The notes: generated from the sequence alone by a model not told the origin. DNA of 64,000 nt from Mucilaginibacter galii (GCF_014635825.1 NZ_BMDO01000010.1:62001-126000); one strand, 5' to 3'. Counted from the first letter of the stretch, positions 33,590-42,988 are shown. A program made the numbers and translations.

Positions 33590-36339
33590 AAATCGTATTT
33601 TAAGGTTAGGAGAAAATTTCTGTCGCGCTGGGCTACATAAGGCACAAAGCCTGAGATAGCGGTGGTAAAATTGGCATTGGCCGCACGTGGCCCCGGACTA
33701 TAATACAAACTGTTGAGCAGGTTATTGGCCACCAGTTGCAAAGTAAAGCGCTGGTAGCGTTTATGCTGATAAGTCAATGCCGAATTAAAGATCAAGTAAC
33801 GTGGTATCTCATTGGTACCGTCAACACCGCTGTTGGCACTTACGGTTGTACCATTACCCACGGGTTTGGCATCTACATAGTTACTGCGCAAGTTTATATT
33901 GAGCAGATTTTGACTCAGGCTAAACGCATAGTTTACGCCTGCGTTCAACTTAACAGGAGCTATATCGGCAATGGTTTGCGTTGTAAAATCAATTACCGAA
34001 CTGTTAGCCGTTTGCCTTGCACGGGTATAGGTTACGTTAAAATATGCATCCCAGTGCGAGTTTATGGGATGATAAATGAGGTTACCTTGTGCGTTGAAGA
34101 TAGAGTATTCACCGTTGTTTTGATTGATCACCTTGTTTGCAACATTGGGATCGGGACCGCTCGAAACAGCATCGATGATGGAGGAATAAGCCGCAGATAA
34201 ATCCCAGTTTAAAGAACTCTTACCATGTTTATTCAGGATAATCAATTCATAATTCCTGATCTTTTCTGCCCGTAGCGTTGGGTTGGCATTACGAGTGGTA
34301 CTGGTAGAAAACTTAGTAAATTGTGAAGGATTTTGAATACCCTGTGAGTAAATGAGCTTCCAAACCGTGGTTTTTAACGAAGCAACCAAAGCTAGTTTAG
34401 GTGAAAACACCTGGCCAAAACCGGCATTAGTGTTAATGCGGTTATAATCGAACCGCCCGCCTGCCGTGGCATATAACAATGAATCTTTAAGCTGGTAAGT
34501 GGCCTGGCTGTAGAAACCTAAGTCGAGCGTATTATATTGGTTGCCGCCTTTAGGCAGTGTAGCTGTGGTGCCCTGCTCCTGCGCATAAGCCACATTGCTT
34601 TGATCAATAGCATTGGCAGTGGCGTAGCTGCTATAGGTCAAGTAATCGCCCTGTAACTGGCTATAGCGGTATTCAAAACCGCCCAATACCGATATTTTAT
34701 TTTTTGAATAGGTAACCTTGGTATCGCTCCTGAACTGCTGACCTTTATAGTAATAGAACCGGTTGGTAAAACCATCTTTGTTACCATCTATCAAAGTCGT
34801 GGGTTCAAAAAGGTTGAACAGCGAAAGCCGTGCTACCTCACTGTAAAATGTATTGGCGGTAACTAAATTTGAAGCTTTATCTAACCCTGAAATTTCGAAA
34901 GAATTTAGATTAGAGAAGGAAAAATTCTCAAAGCGCTTATCATAGTTAGTATACAACGTAGTATTAATAGGTGCCCAGCGCCCCCCGTTTTTGGTACCCG
35001 CACTGTATAAGCTTTGGTAGTAATTAAAACTCTCCTTCAACTTCCAGGTGCGGAAGCCTGCCTCAAGGCTACCTGTACGTAGCTTACCGCTCAAAAACCA
35101 ATCGGCCGCCTGGTTGGCATAACTTAGCGGGTTACCGTTCACCGGTCCGCTAAAAGTGTTCTTATCAGCAGTCCGCGCCTTCTCAATGAGTGTATTGAGC
35201 ATAGCAGGATTAACCTTCAAGGTAGATGTACCGTCACTGTTAACCGTTCGGACAAAATTTGCGGCTCCGTATTTAGCTACGGCAGCATCTACAGCAGCCG
35301 CGGTACCGGTGAATGAAAGCCTGTTTAAGTTGGCAGCGTAAGTGCTGTTTGGCACCTTATCAATTTGGTTAGTACCATAGTTATAAAAACTTTGAAAATC
35401 AAGATTACGCTCGTTAGACTGGTAATACGCCCCTGACAAGATGTAAGTAAAATTGGTGGTTTTACCGCCCAGCGTAACATCAACGTTGCGGGTGTTGTAG
35501 CTACCTACCGATATATTGGCGGTGCCATGAATACCCAGCGTTGTACTATCGGCGCTGGCCGTGAAGGGCTGCACCTTGGTACGTGTTAGATTTTTATACG
35601 ATTTGGTGATGACGTTAATAGCCCCAACAAATGCACGTGGCCCGTATAAGGTTGATGCGGGCCCGTAAATAACCTCCACTTCGCTAATACTTGATAGCGG
35701 GTACTGACGCGATATATAGGCAATGTTAGACCATACATCATTCTCCTCCACACCATCGATCATGAAAAGGGTGCGTTCTGTATTTTCCTGCCGAAAACCA
35801 CGCTGATAAACATTAGCATAGGTAACCGAGTTGGTTTTAGAAATATCGAAGCCCGGTAAATCGCTCAACAGGTCTACCAAATTTCCATAACCCCTTTTAA
35901 CCATATCTGCGGCTTTAACTACGATAACCGATGCCGGGGTAAGATCAATATCTTCGGGGCGTTTTGATACCGAGGAGATCTGCCTGTCGGCCAAACTATC
36001 CTGCACATACTGCACCATGCTTTTGAACATAGCCGGATCGTCGTCGGTCACATAATTGCCGGGTTTCGACTTTACGTACTCGGCAATATTTTGTAAGGAG
36101 TAATTGTTAGAATCAAGTGCTAAGAATATCTTAGCTTTCAGCTTATAGTATTCGCTGCTGCGCAGTCCCGAACATTTTTGGTATTCCTCGGTAAGCTTCA
36201 ATGCATCGGTCAACTTACCGCTTTCGTACATGTCGCGCGCTAAAGCCAGCCTGGTAGAACAGGTATCGATCCTTTGCGCTAAAGCTTGAGATGAGCAAAG
36301 GCAAAGTCCTAAAAAACAATAGAGTAAATATTGCCTCAT
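33586..36339 (-). CDS. TonB-dependent receptor with an N-terminal TPR-like extension
   Basis: A 917-residue outer-membrane receptor. After the signal peptide (LLYCFLGLCLCSSQALAQ) comes an unusual helical, TPR-like segment (about 25-105, e.g. 'SGKLTDALKLTEEYQKCSG') instead of the carboxypeptidase-regulatory domain that precedes SusC-type receptors. The plug follows (about 130-245: TPASVIVVKAADMVKRGYGNLVDLL, MIDGVEENDVW, VEVIYGPASTLYGPRAFVGAINVITK), then a 22-strand barrel rich in Tyr and Asn ending 'RDRNFLLTLKYDL'. There is no SusD partner, so uptake of glycans is less likely than of a siderophore, vitamin or signal molecule. It overlaps both neighbours by 4 bases. Confidence 0.92.
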   Translation of the reverse strand: MRQYLLYCFLGLCLCSSQALAQRIDTCSTRLALARDMYESGKLTDALKLTEEYQKCSGLRSSEYYKLKAKIFLALDSNNYSLQNIAEYVKSKPGNYVTDDDPAMFKSMVQYVQDSLADRQISSVSKRPEDIDLTPASVIVVKAADMVKRGYGNLVDLLSDLPGFDISKTNSVTYANVYQRGFRQENTERTLFMIDGVEENDVWSNIAYISRQYPLSSISEVEVIYGPASTLYGPRAFVGAINVITKSYKNLTRTKVQPFTASADSTTLGIHGTANISVGSYNTRNVDVTLGGKTTNFTYILSGAYYQSNERNLDFQSFYNYGTNQIDKVPNSTYAANLNRLSFTGTAAAVDAAVAKYGAANFVRTVNSDGTSTLKVNPAMLNTLIEKARTADKNTFSGPVNGNPLSYANQAADWFLSGKLRTGSLEAGFRTWKLKESFNYYQSLYSAGTKNGGRWAPINTTLYTNYDKRFENFSFSNLNSFEISGLDKASNLVTANTFYSEVARLSLFNLFEPTTLIDGNKDGFTNRFYYYKGQQFRSDTKVTYSKNKISVLGGFEYRYSQLQGDYLTYSSYATANAIDQSNVAYAQEQGTTATLPKGGNQYNTLDLGFYSQATYQLKDSLLYATAGGRFDYNRINTNAGFGQVFSPKLALVASLKTTVWKLIYSQGIQNPSQFTKFSTSTTRNANPTLRAEKIRNYELIILNKHGKSSLNWDLSAAYSSIIDAVSSGPDPNVANKVINQNNGEYSIFNAQGNLIYHPINSHWDAYFNVTYTRARQTANSSVIDFTTQTIADIAPVKLNAGVNYAFSLSQNLLNINLRSNYVDAKPVGNGTTVSANSGVDGTNEIPRYLIFNSALTYQHKRYQRFTLQLVANNLLNSLYYSPGPRAANANFTTAISGFVPYVAQRDRNFLLTLKYDL

Positions 36340-39300
36340 GCCGATCTGTTTATATATTTATTAGTCATTGTGCTCCAAAAATCTTTAAAGCTTTTGTATT
36401 TGCCCTGCCATAGCCTTTTGTAAATATCGGCACCAATTTCCTTTTCTATCTCTTTATCTTTCAGGTCACCGGTGATCATCTTTTTATTGTCGGCAATGTT
36501 GGTAAGCTCCTGCAAAACAATACGCTCGGTAAATGGCCATAACTGAATTAAGCCAGACTGTCCCACAGATAAAATGTATTTGTTATTAGGCGATATGGCG
36601 ATGTTGCGAACCCAACTTTTGCGGTCCTGAAATATGAGGTCTTCACCTTTATCATCCTGATCCTGCCATTTAGCCAGCCTTACCGTGTTATCTAACGAGC
36701 CCGAAGCAAGTGTGCTTTGGTCTCCGTTAAAACTCAAACCCGTTACGCGCGACCCATGGCTGTTCATGCGGGCGGTAAGCGCAGGCCTGTCGCCCGTAAT
36801 ATTATACATCTCTATATTTCCCGCATCGGTGCCCACGGCCATGGTGTTACCGTTTGCACTTACGGTAATGCTGCTAATTTTTTCAGGCAAGGCGATTTCG
36901 GTATTTATGGCACTAAGATCGCCTGTGACGTTAAAGGTGAGGGTGCATATCTGCCCGCCCTGGGCCACAAAAACATTGGTAATCCCTTTTCTAATCTGCA
37001 CACCGCCGGCTTGCAAGCCGTTGTCTGCCGGGCCTTTGTATAACTGGTAGCGGTTAATTAACTTGTAACCAGATGGAGCATAGCTGTAAATGCTAGCATA
37101 CTTATCTGTTTTGATGAACAAACGGTAATCGTCGCCCGCGGGCAAAAACGTTACATATTGCGCTTTGATACCGGCATCGGGCATTGCCAAAGGAGTCGAA
37201 AGGTTGTTTACACTCCAGATGATGGCTTTACCGTTCACCGTGCGTCCCAACAAAAATTTCTTGTCGGGCGACAATGTGATCGATGTTATGCTTTCTCCTA
37301 CACTTTTACCGGCTTTTTTGATTTTGATCTGCACCGGCGAACCGGTAACCGTCCACTGGTTTACCGTACCATCATCTCCGGCAGTAAAAAAGTCGTTGTT
37401 GTTAACGAAGGCAACGCTGCGGAAGTCATAGCCGTTAGCGCTGCTTTTGACGCCATAGTTGTAACGGAGCACCTTGCTATAGTAACGGTTCACCTGCGCC
37501 TTTAAAGCGTTGTAGATGGCTCTATTTTGCCCCGTACCGCCATACTCGCGGTTAATAGCATACGAGAGGAAAGCCATTTGCATGCTCAGGGTATCTTTCT
37601 GAGCATCGCCCGATAGCTGGTTTGATTTAAAGGCTATGCTGCGCGCTTCAGTTAGCATGCGAAGTGTTTCTACCTCCCTGCGGGCTACAATGGCATTATC
37701 GCGCTGTTCCTGAGCTACTTTGCCCGATTTAACGGCGGCTACGCGCGCAGTATCGGCTTGGCGTTTTTGGTATAGGGCCTGCGTACGCTGAATATTGGCT
37801 TCTTTACTTTGCGCAATAGCCACCAGTTTTTGTAACTCAGCATTGCGACGCTCGCTAATGGCGGTCAGTTTTTGTTCTTCGGCCAGACCTTGTTGTTGGG
37901 CGGCAATGCTTTGCTGCTGTTCAGCTATTTTTTGTTGAAGGAGGGCCTGTTTCTTTTGTAAATCGGCTTCGGTACCTTCTATTTTTAATTTCTTTTCGTT
38001 TTCTAACGCCCGCTTTTCGCTCGACTCGGCCTTGAACTTAAGATTCAACGCAAATACCAACAGCAATAACGACAAGATGGAGGCGGTACCCAAAATGATG
38101 GCAGTACGCCTCGCCCTGCGTAACTCGTTGGCTTGCTTTTGTGCGCGCTGCTCAATTTTGAATAAACTTTCTTTCTTACTATATTCTAAAAAAGCTATGG
38201 CCCGCTCAAAGGCAGGATCATAACGGGTGGCCCAGGCTACAGTTGGCTGGTTGTCTTGCTGCCACTTTACGGCCAAGGCCAGATCAGGGTCTACCCACAG
38301 GCTGGCTTTGCCTTGCTGGTACAAATCGGCAGATTTGGATAAGCGCATATATAACTCTGCCGATTTCTCTTCAGCGTATACCCAGTCTTTCAACCGCGTC
38401 CAAACGCGCATCAAACTTTCATGGGCAATGTCTATAACAGTGTTCTCTTCCAGCCCTATGGTATAGACCGGCATCAGGAAGGCCCGGCCCGGTGCACGAA
38501 ACTCATCTATCACGTCTACCACTTCCTGCTCGGTGGCATTGGCCAGGTCCATCAATTCCCATAACTGGGCAGGGCGACGGGTGCCTTTGCTGTTGACGGT
38601 AACATCGGTAAGGGCTTTAAATATTTTTTCGGCTACTTTTTGCTTACGCTCACCCAGGCTGTTGTAAATTTCTTCGGCGTGAATGGAAAGCGCCTCGGCC
38701 ATGGTACCGATGGCTTCGTATTGCGGTAAGTCAATGATGGTACCGGCCGATTCATGGTGCTTCCAGTAATCCCAGGTACGCATCATGGCATGCTGTAGTA
38801 CGGGCAGTTGGTCGAGGTTATCGTTCAAATCCTCCATCAACCTTTCTACCAGTTGGGGCGCTATGGCAGCATGGCAAATCTCCACAGGCTTAATGATCGT
38901 ATCGCGGATGCCATCATTAGAGATCCTCGGCAGAAGGTACGCCCCCCTGTTGATGGCATTGGGCAAACCGTCAAACTCGGTGCAGTTATCCAGAAAATCG
39001 GACCGCATGGACACCATGATATAGATGGGCAGATTACTGTTTTGCAAGCCGGAAAGCAGCAGGTTAATGAAAGCCTGCGAGTCGTTATGTTCCTCCGTTG
39101 CGTTGGCATTGCTGTGAAAACGGAAGATCTCCTCAAACTGATCGATAACTATGAGCCAGTTATCCTGATGCTCGCTTTTATACTTATCGTAAACCTGCTG
39201 TATGTTGCTAATGTCGTTCTTTAAATATGCAGATGTATTTTTAACGTGTTGCTGTTCATCTTCATAGGCATTATCACCTAAAGTATTAACCAAGGCATCA

Positions 39301-39587
39301 GCAAAGGAAAGAAAAGGATTATTATCAGGTCTGAAGTAGATGGTACTCCAATTGCCGTTACCTTCCGAAATGGCTTTAAGCCGTGTAATAGCCGGGATAA
39401 TACCCGCCTTTACCAAAGATGATTTACCACTGCCGGAGTAACCTATGAGTGCCAAAAAACGTGTAGAAGATAACAGCGCAGTTACCTCCTCTATCTGGCG
39501 GGTACGGCCAAAGAAAAGATAATCTTCGTCCGACTCGAAGTTTCTGATACCCGGAAACGGATTGATGGTATATCTTACTTTACTCAT
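36336..39587 (-). CDS. Membrane-anchored nSTAND1 NTPase with WD40 repeats
   Basis: A 1083-residue signalling ATPase. The N-terminal nSTAND1 domain has the P-loop 'GYSGSGKSS' (49-57) and Walker B 'WLIVIDQFEEIF' (144-155). A winged-helix-like part (about 310-400) is followed by one membrane helix (about 495-516, IILGTASILSLLLLVFALNL), a long Gln- and Lys-rich coiled coil (520-650) and WD40 repeats (about 720-1035, e.g. 'SRVTGLSFNGDQSTLASGSLDN'). The two ends must therefore lie on opposite sides of the inner membrane, probably with the NTPase inside and the WD40 propeller in the periplasm. It heads a 4-base-overlapping trio with the TonB receptor and methyltransferase genes. Similar STAND proteins act in signalling or defence. 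Confidence 0.9.
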   Translation of the reverse strand: MSKVRYTINPFPGIRNFESDEDYLFFGRTRQIEEVTALLSSTRFLALIGYSGSGKSSLVKAGIIPAITRLKAISEGNGNWSTIYFRPDNNPFLSFADALVNTLGDNAYEDEQQHVKNTSAYLKNDISNIQQVYDKYKSEHQDNWLIVIDQFEEIFRFHSNANATEEHNDSQAFINLLLSGLQNSNLPIYIMVSMRSDFLDNCTEFDGLPNAINRGAYLLPRISNDGIRDTIIKPVEICHAAIAPQLVERLMEDLNDNLDQLPVLQHAMMRTWDYWKHHESAGTIIDLPQYEAIGTMAEALSIHAEEIYNSLGERKQKVAEKIFKALTDVTVNSKGTRRPAQLWELMDLANATEQEVVDVIDEFRAPGRAFLMPVYTIGLEENTVIDIAHESLMRVWTRLKDWVYAEEKSAELYMRLSKSADLYQQGKASLWVDPDLALAVKWQQDNQPTVAWATRYDPAFERAIAFLEYSKKESLFKIEQRAQKQANELRRARRTAIILGTASILSLLLLVFALNLKFKAESSEKRALENEKKLKIEGTEADLQKKQALLQQKIAEQQQSIAAQQQGLAEEQKLTAISERRNAELQKLVAIAQSKEANIQRTQALYQKRQADTARVAAVKSGKVAQEQRDNAIVARREVETLRMLTEARSIAFKSNQLSGDAQKDTLSMQMAFLSYAINREYGGTGQNRAIYNALKAQVNRYYSKVLRYNYGVKSSANGYDFRSVAFVNNNDFFTAGDDGTVNQWTVTGSPVQIKIKKAGKSVGESITSITLSPDKKFLLGRTVNGKAIIWSVNNLSTPLAMPDAGIKAQYVTFLPAGDDYRLFIKTDKYASIYSYAPSGYKLINRYQLYKGPADNGLQAGGVQIRKGITNVFVAQGGQICTLTFNVTGDLSAINTEIALPEKISSITVSANGNTMAVGTDAGNIEMYNITGDRPALTARMNSHGSRVTGLSFNGDQSTLASGSLDNTVRLAKWQDQDDKGEDLIFQDRKSWVRNIAISPNNKYILSVGQSGLIQLWPFTERIVLQELTNIADNKKMITGDLKDKEIEKEIGADIYKRLWQGKYKSFKDFWSTMTNKYINRSA

Positions 39588-39604
39588 TTATCGGCTCAAA
39601 TTTT

Positions 39605-40036
39605 TCAGGATGATACATTTACCACAAATACATTACAGTTTTGATCGCCCCTGCGCTCGTAACGGAACTCATCTACATTTTGCCGGGCCAATAAAATGCC
39701 CAACCCGCCTATAGGCCGGTCTTCCAATGGCTTGTTCATATCATCCTGGTTAGGCACCAAGTGAGCAAGCGGATCAAAGGCTACAGCAGTATCAATTAAC
39801 GTAACGGTTAGTTGCCTGGCATCATCAGCCATATGCACCTCAATAATACCCAAGCCAATACCCGCTTTCGGATAACCGTAATTGATAATATTGGTTGCAA
39901 TTTCGTCAATAGCGAGGCACAAACCATAAGTTTTCTTCTTGTTAAAACCTAAAACTTCGCACCTTTTGGATACATAGTCTCTTATTGGTTCCAATGAATC
40001 AAGCGAAGCCGGAAATATTTTTGCTGCGTTGTCCAT
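39605..40036 (-). CDS. RsbW-like serine kinase / anti-sigma factor (HATPase_c_2)
   Basis: A 143-residue protein from the ATG at 40036 (MDNAAKIFPASLDSLEPIRDYV); an in-frame TTG at 40066 would overlap the STAS gene and is less likely. The GHKL fold shows the N box 'LAIDEIATNIINYGYP', the G1-like 'LIDTAVAFDPL' (Ala where Gly is usual) and G2 'IGGLGILLAR'. By family it phosphorylates a STAS antagonist protein and binds a target when the STAS protein is phosphorylated. The STAS gene ends 7 bases upstream. No sigma factor gene is nearby, so its target may be something else. Confidence 0.9.
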   Translation of the reverse strand: MDNAAKIFPASLDSLEPIRDYVSKRCEVLGFNKKKTYGLCLAIDEIATNIINYGYPKAGIGLGIIEVHMADDARQLTVTLIDTAVAFDPLAHLVPNQDDMNKPLEDRPIGGLGILLARQNVDEFRYERRGDQNCNVFVVNVSS

Positions 40037-40043
40037 CGGCGCA

Positions 40044-40364
40044 TCAGGCTGGATAATTGTCAACAATATGCACGCTGTGGATAATGCCGGTCATTTGCAG
40101 GGTATCTACAATTTGCCCCTGCGGCTGCACAATGTAAATTTGCACGGTGGTACCCAGCTTTTGCTTGGCAAATATGAGCATACGCAAACCGGCCGAAGAC
40201 ATGAACTCAAGTTGGCTAACGTAGAGCACCAAAGCCGTTGGCGACTGGGCTGCAACTTTCTGTATTTCGGCCTGCATCATCGAAGCTGATGAAGAATCGA
40301 GCGAGCCTGCAAGGGTTAGTTTGGCAACACCCTCTGTTATTTCTGATGTGATATTGAAGCCCAT
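40044..40364 (-). CDS. STAS-domain antagonist protein A
   Basis: A 106-residue single STAS domain (anti-sigma factor antagonist fold). The phosphorylatable-serine motif is 'EFMSSAGLRML', with Ser56-Ser57 at the expected place. It lies directly before the RsbW-like kinase gene, the classic antagonist and kinase pairing, and 38 bases after the glycogen debranching enzyme gene. The protein should switch partner according to its phosphorylation, set by the RsbW-like kinase and the REC-PP2C phosphatase of the same cluster. Confidence 0.92.
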   Translation of the reverse strand: MGFNITSEITEGVAKLTLAGSLDSSSASMMQAEIQKVAAQSPTALVLYVSQLEFMSSAGLRMLIFAKQKLGTTVQIYIVQPQGQIVDTLQMTGIIHSVHIVDNYPA

Positions 40365-40402
40365 AGTTAAGGTTGAATATTTCGTATTTAAAGTTCTGGT
40401 AA

Positions 40403-42526
40403 TTATCGCCCCAAGAGTACAATGACCGAGTGAGGACCTAACGTAAACTGCTCTATATTAGTCACCAATGGCTCTACACCTGTAGCAAAACAGCAATTAC
40501 CATCAATTATACCTGTGTTGGCCGAAACATACCAAGACCTGCCCTGCGGCAATGTAGGTAGCTGGAGGTTTATACCCTCGTAATACATATTGGTAGCAAT
40601 ATAAATATAATCGTCGGTAGTGGTGCCGTTTTTAGCATAGTTTCCGTTCAGCATCCAGGCAAATACCCTGCTCCCGGCCGAGTAATCGCATTCAAAGGGT
40701 TTAACTCCGTGAAATGTGATATCGGCGTAACCGGTTTGCTTAGGGTCGGTATAAGTAAAATGATCGCGGTTACGTAATGCCGGGTGTGCCTTACGGAAAG
40801 CTATCATGTGTTTAGCATAGGCAAACAAGCCTGCGTTCTTTTCTATCAAATCCCAGTTGAGCCAGTTGAGTTCGTTATCATGGCAATATGTATTATTGTT
40901 ACCCTGCTGTGTACGGCCCATTTCATCACCCATGCAAATCATGGGCACTCCCTGGCTTACCAGTAATAGCGTGAGCGCATTTTTGACCTGGCGTTGCCTT
41001 AAAGCGTTAACAGCGGCATTATCGGTTTCGCCCTCACAGCCACAGTTCCAGCTTTCGTTATCGTTACCACCATCGTTACCGTTTTCGCCGTTGGCGTCGT
41101 TATGTTTTTGGTTATAGGCAAACAAATCGTACAGGGTAAAACCATCGTGGCAGGTAATAAAGTTAACACCGGCCGTAGTGCCGCGGGTGGGGTATAACCA
41201 GGGCGAACCCTGTATTGCTTGCGCCAGGTCGCCCACTAAACCCGGTTCGCCTTTGAGGTATTTACGGAGGTGATCGCGGTATTTGCCGTTCCATTCGGCC
41301 CAGCGGCCATAAGCCGGAAAGTTACCAACCTGGTACAAACCACCGGCATCCCAAGCCTCGGCTATTAATTTACAATTGGCCAGCACCGGGTCGAACGCTA
41401 ATGATTCCAGCAAAGGTGGGTTGTTTAACGGACTACCATCGGGCGCCCTACCTAAAATAGCGGCCAGATCGAACCTGAAACCATCTATATGATACTCGGC
41501 AGCCCAGTAACGCAGGCAATCCAGCACCATATTACGTACTACCGGGTTATTACAGTTAAGCGTATTACCCGTACCCGAAAAGTTAAAATAGTAACCCTCG
41601 GGCGTAAGCATGTAATATGTTTTATTATCGATGCCCTTGAACGAAATAGTAGGCCCGCGATGGTCGCCCTCTGCGGTGTGGTTGAACACCACATCTAAAA
41701 ACACTTCAATATCGTGCTCGTGCAGGTGTTTAATAAGCGTTTTCAACTCATCTACCTGCATACCAAACTTACCGCTGGCAGCATACCCTGCCTTGGGCGA
41801 AAAGAAATTGAGCGTGCTATAACCCCAATAGTTCACCAGTTGTTCGCCGGTATCGGGGTGTAGCTTGCTGTGTTCCCACTCGTCAAATTCGTAAATGGGC
41901 ATCAGTTCCACACAGTTTACGCCTAATTCTTTTAGGTAGGGTATTTTTTCGCGGATGCCGGCAAAGGTACCCTTGTACTTAGCCCTGGAGGATGGGTGCA
42001 TGGTAAAGCTGCGCACGTGCATCTCATAAATGATGAGATCTTCGATAGGAATCTGCAGCGGGCGGTCGTCTTCCCAGTCAAAATCCTCGAAAACTAAACG
42101 GGAGCGAAACGGATAAATATCATCCCAGTTTGGCGGTGCCATCCAAGTATCGCGGCCACCAATGGCTTTGGCGTATGGGTCTGACAGGATTTTGGTTTTA
42201 TCGAACCTATATCCGTTGGCCGGATCGTATGGCCCATCCATGCGGTAGCCATATTCCAAACGCTCAAAATCAAGGTCGAACACGATCATGCAGTACACGT
42301 TACCAATACGAAACTCCTCGGGGAAAGGGATCTCGGCAAAGGGTTCATCCTCGCCCCTTTCGAACAATACTAACGAACACGAAGTGGAAGCGCTGGAATA
42401 CACCGAAAAGTTAACGCCGTTGGGCACCATAGTGGCGCCAAACGGGAGCACATGCCCACGCCTGAACTTGATGTCCTGATACTCATGCGTTGGATAATAA
42501 TCTATCCGCAGATCGTATTCGGCCAT
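40403..42526 (-). CDS. glgX: Glycogen debranching enzyme GlgX (GH13)
   Basis: A 707-residue isoamylase-type enzyme that removes alpha-1,6 branches from glycogen. The N-terminal CBM48 domain starts 'GHVLPFGATMVPNGVNFSVYS'. Catalytic motifs of GH13_11 are all visible: 'DVVFNHTAEG' (about 278-287), nucleophile Asp353 in 'DGFRFDLAAILG', acid/base Glu390 in 'LIAEAWDAGG' and Asp461 in 'TCHDGFTLYD'. Length is a little above the usual. There is no glgA, glgB or glgC beside it; instead it is sandwiched between two STAS genes with gaps of 1 and 38 bases, so it is regulated together with the partner-switch proteins. Confidence 0.95.
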   Translation of the reverse strand: MAEYDLRIDYYPTHEYQDIKFRRGHVLPFGATMVPNGVNFSVYSSASTSCSLVLFERGEDEPFAEIPFPEEFRIGNVYCMIVFDLDFERLEYGYRMDGPYDPANGYRFDKTKILSDPYAKAIGGRDTWMAPPNWDDIYPFRSRLVFEDFDWEDDRPLQIPIEDLIIYEMHVRSFTMHPSSRAKYKGTFAGIREKIPYLKELGVNCVELMPIYEFDEWEHSKLHPDTGEQLVNYWGYSTLNFFSPKAGYAASGKFGMQVDELKTLIKHLHEHDIEVFLDVVFNHTAEGDHRGPTISFKGIDNKTYYMLTPEGYYFNFSGTGNTLNCNNPVVRNMVLDCLRYWAAEYHIDGFRFDLAAILGRAPDGSPLNNPPLLESLAFDPVLANCKLIAEAWDAGGLYQVGNFPAYGRWAEWNGKYRDHLRKYLKGEPGLVGDLAQAIQGSPWLYPTRGTTAGVNFITCHDGFTLYDLFAYNQKHNDANGENGNDGGNDNESWNCGCEGETDNAAVNALRQRQVKNALTLLLVSQGVPMICMGDEMGRTQQGNNNTYCHDNELNWLNWDLIEKNAGLFAYAKHMIAFRKAHPALRNRDHFTYTDPKQTGYADITFHGVKPFECDYSAGSRVFAWMLNGNYAKNGTTTDDYIYIATNMYYEGINLQLPTLPQGRSWYVSANTGIIDGNCCFATGVEPLVTNIEQFTLGPHSVIVLLGR

Positions 42527-42527
42527 G

Positions 42528-42857
42528 CTATTTACTGCTTAAAGCTTCTTCTACCGAGGGGCAAATGTCAAAAAAGGCTATAAAGCCGGTCATGAACATC
42601 ACATCCCTTATTTCTTCAGACACGCCAACCAACACCACCTTACCGTCCCTGGCTTTTAACTGGCGGTACACCATCAGCAGCACACGCAAGCCCGCGCTGG
42701 ATACAAAAGTCACTTCAGTTAAATCTAAAATCACCTTATGCGTATTGCTGATTACGGGCAGTATACTTTGCTGCAAGTCGGGTGCGGTTTTGCTATCAAT
42801 GCTTCCTTCTACAGCAGCAATGATATTTGTATCAACTTGTTTTACTGTTACTTTCAT
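42528..42857 (-). CDS. STAS-domain antagonist protein B
   Basis: A 109-residue STAS domain, second of two in the cluster. The switch motif is 'EVTFVSSAGLRVL' with Ser53-Ser54. It ends one base before glgX starts. The sequence differs from protein A (different N-terminus, more acidic C-terminus 'CPSVEEALSSK'), so the two likely answer to different kinases or phosphatases rather than being recent duplicates. A perfect 14-bp palindrome lies just before the ATG. Confidence 0.92.
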   Translation of the reverse strand: MKVTVKQVDTNIIAAVEGSIDSKTAPDLQQSILPVISNTHKVILDLTEVTFVSSAGLRVLLMVYRQLKARDGKVVLVGVSEEIRDVMFMTGFIAFFDICPSVEEALSSK

Positions 42858-42862
42858 AGTTT

Positions 42863-42876
42863 AACTCAATTGAGTT
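42863..42876. promoter_or_regulatory. Perfect 14-bp palindrome in front of STAS gene B
   Basis: AACTCAATTGAGTT lies 5 bases upstream of the start codon. It may be an operator or a small leader hairpin that covers the translation start. Confidence 0.45.
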
Positions 42877-42895
42877 CTTACTTAATTATTCTTTA

Positions 42896-42988
42896 TCATT
42901 TCGAGTGCTACCGAGAAATCCTGTTTAGCCATGCTTATTGTAAACCTCACGCTTTGAACAGGATCTCTCACTATCGTTCGAGATGACA
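42896..42988. repeat. Inverted repeat, TCATTTCGAG...GAGATGACA family
   Basis: The arm 42896-42925 (TCATTTCGAGTGCTACCGAG...) pairs with 42957-42988 (AACAGGATCTCTCACTATCG...), leaving a spacer of about 31 bases. It is a separate sequence type from its neighbours. Confidence 0.85.

Noticed and set aside
36685..37505. Plus-strand open frames inside the STAND-WD40 gene
   Set aside because: They are shadows of the 1083-residue minus-strand gene, with no recognisable domains and biased composition from the opposite strand.
40037..40066. Longer RsbW-like protein from TTG 40066
   Set aside because: It would overlap the STAS gene by 23 bases; the ATG at 40036 gives the usual RsbW N-terminus.
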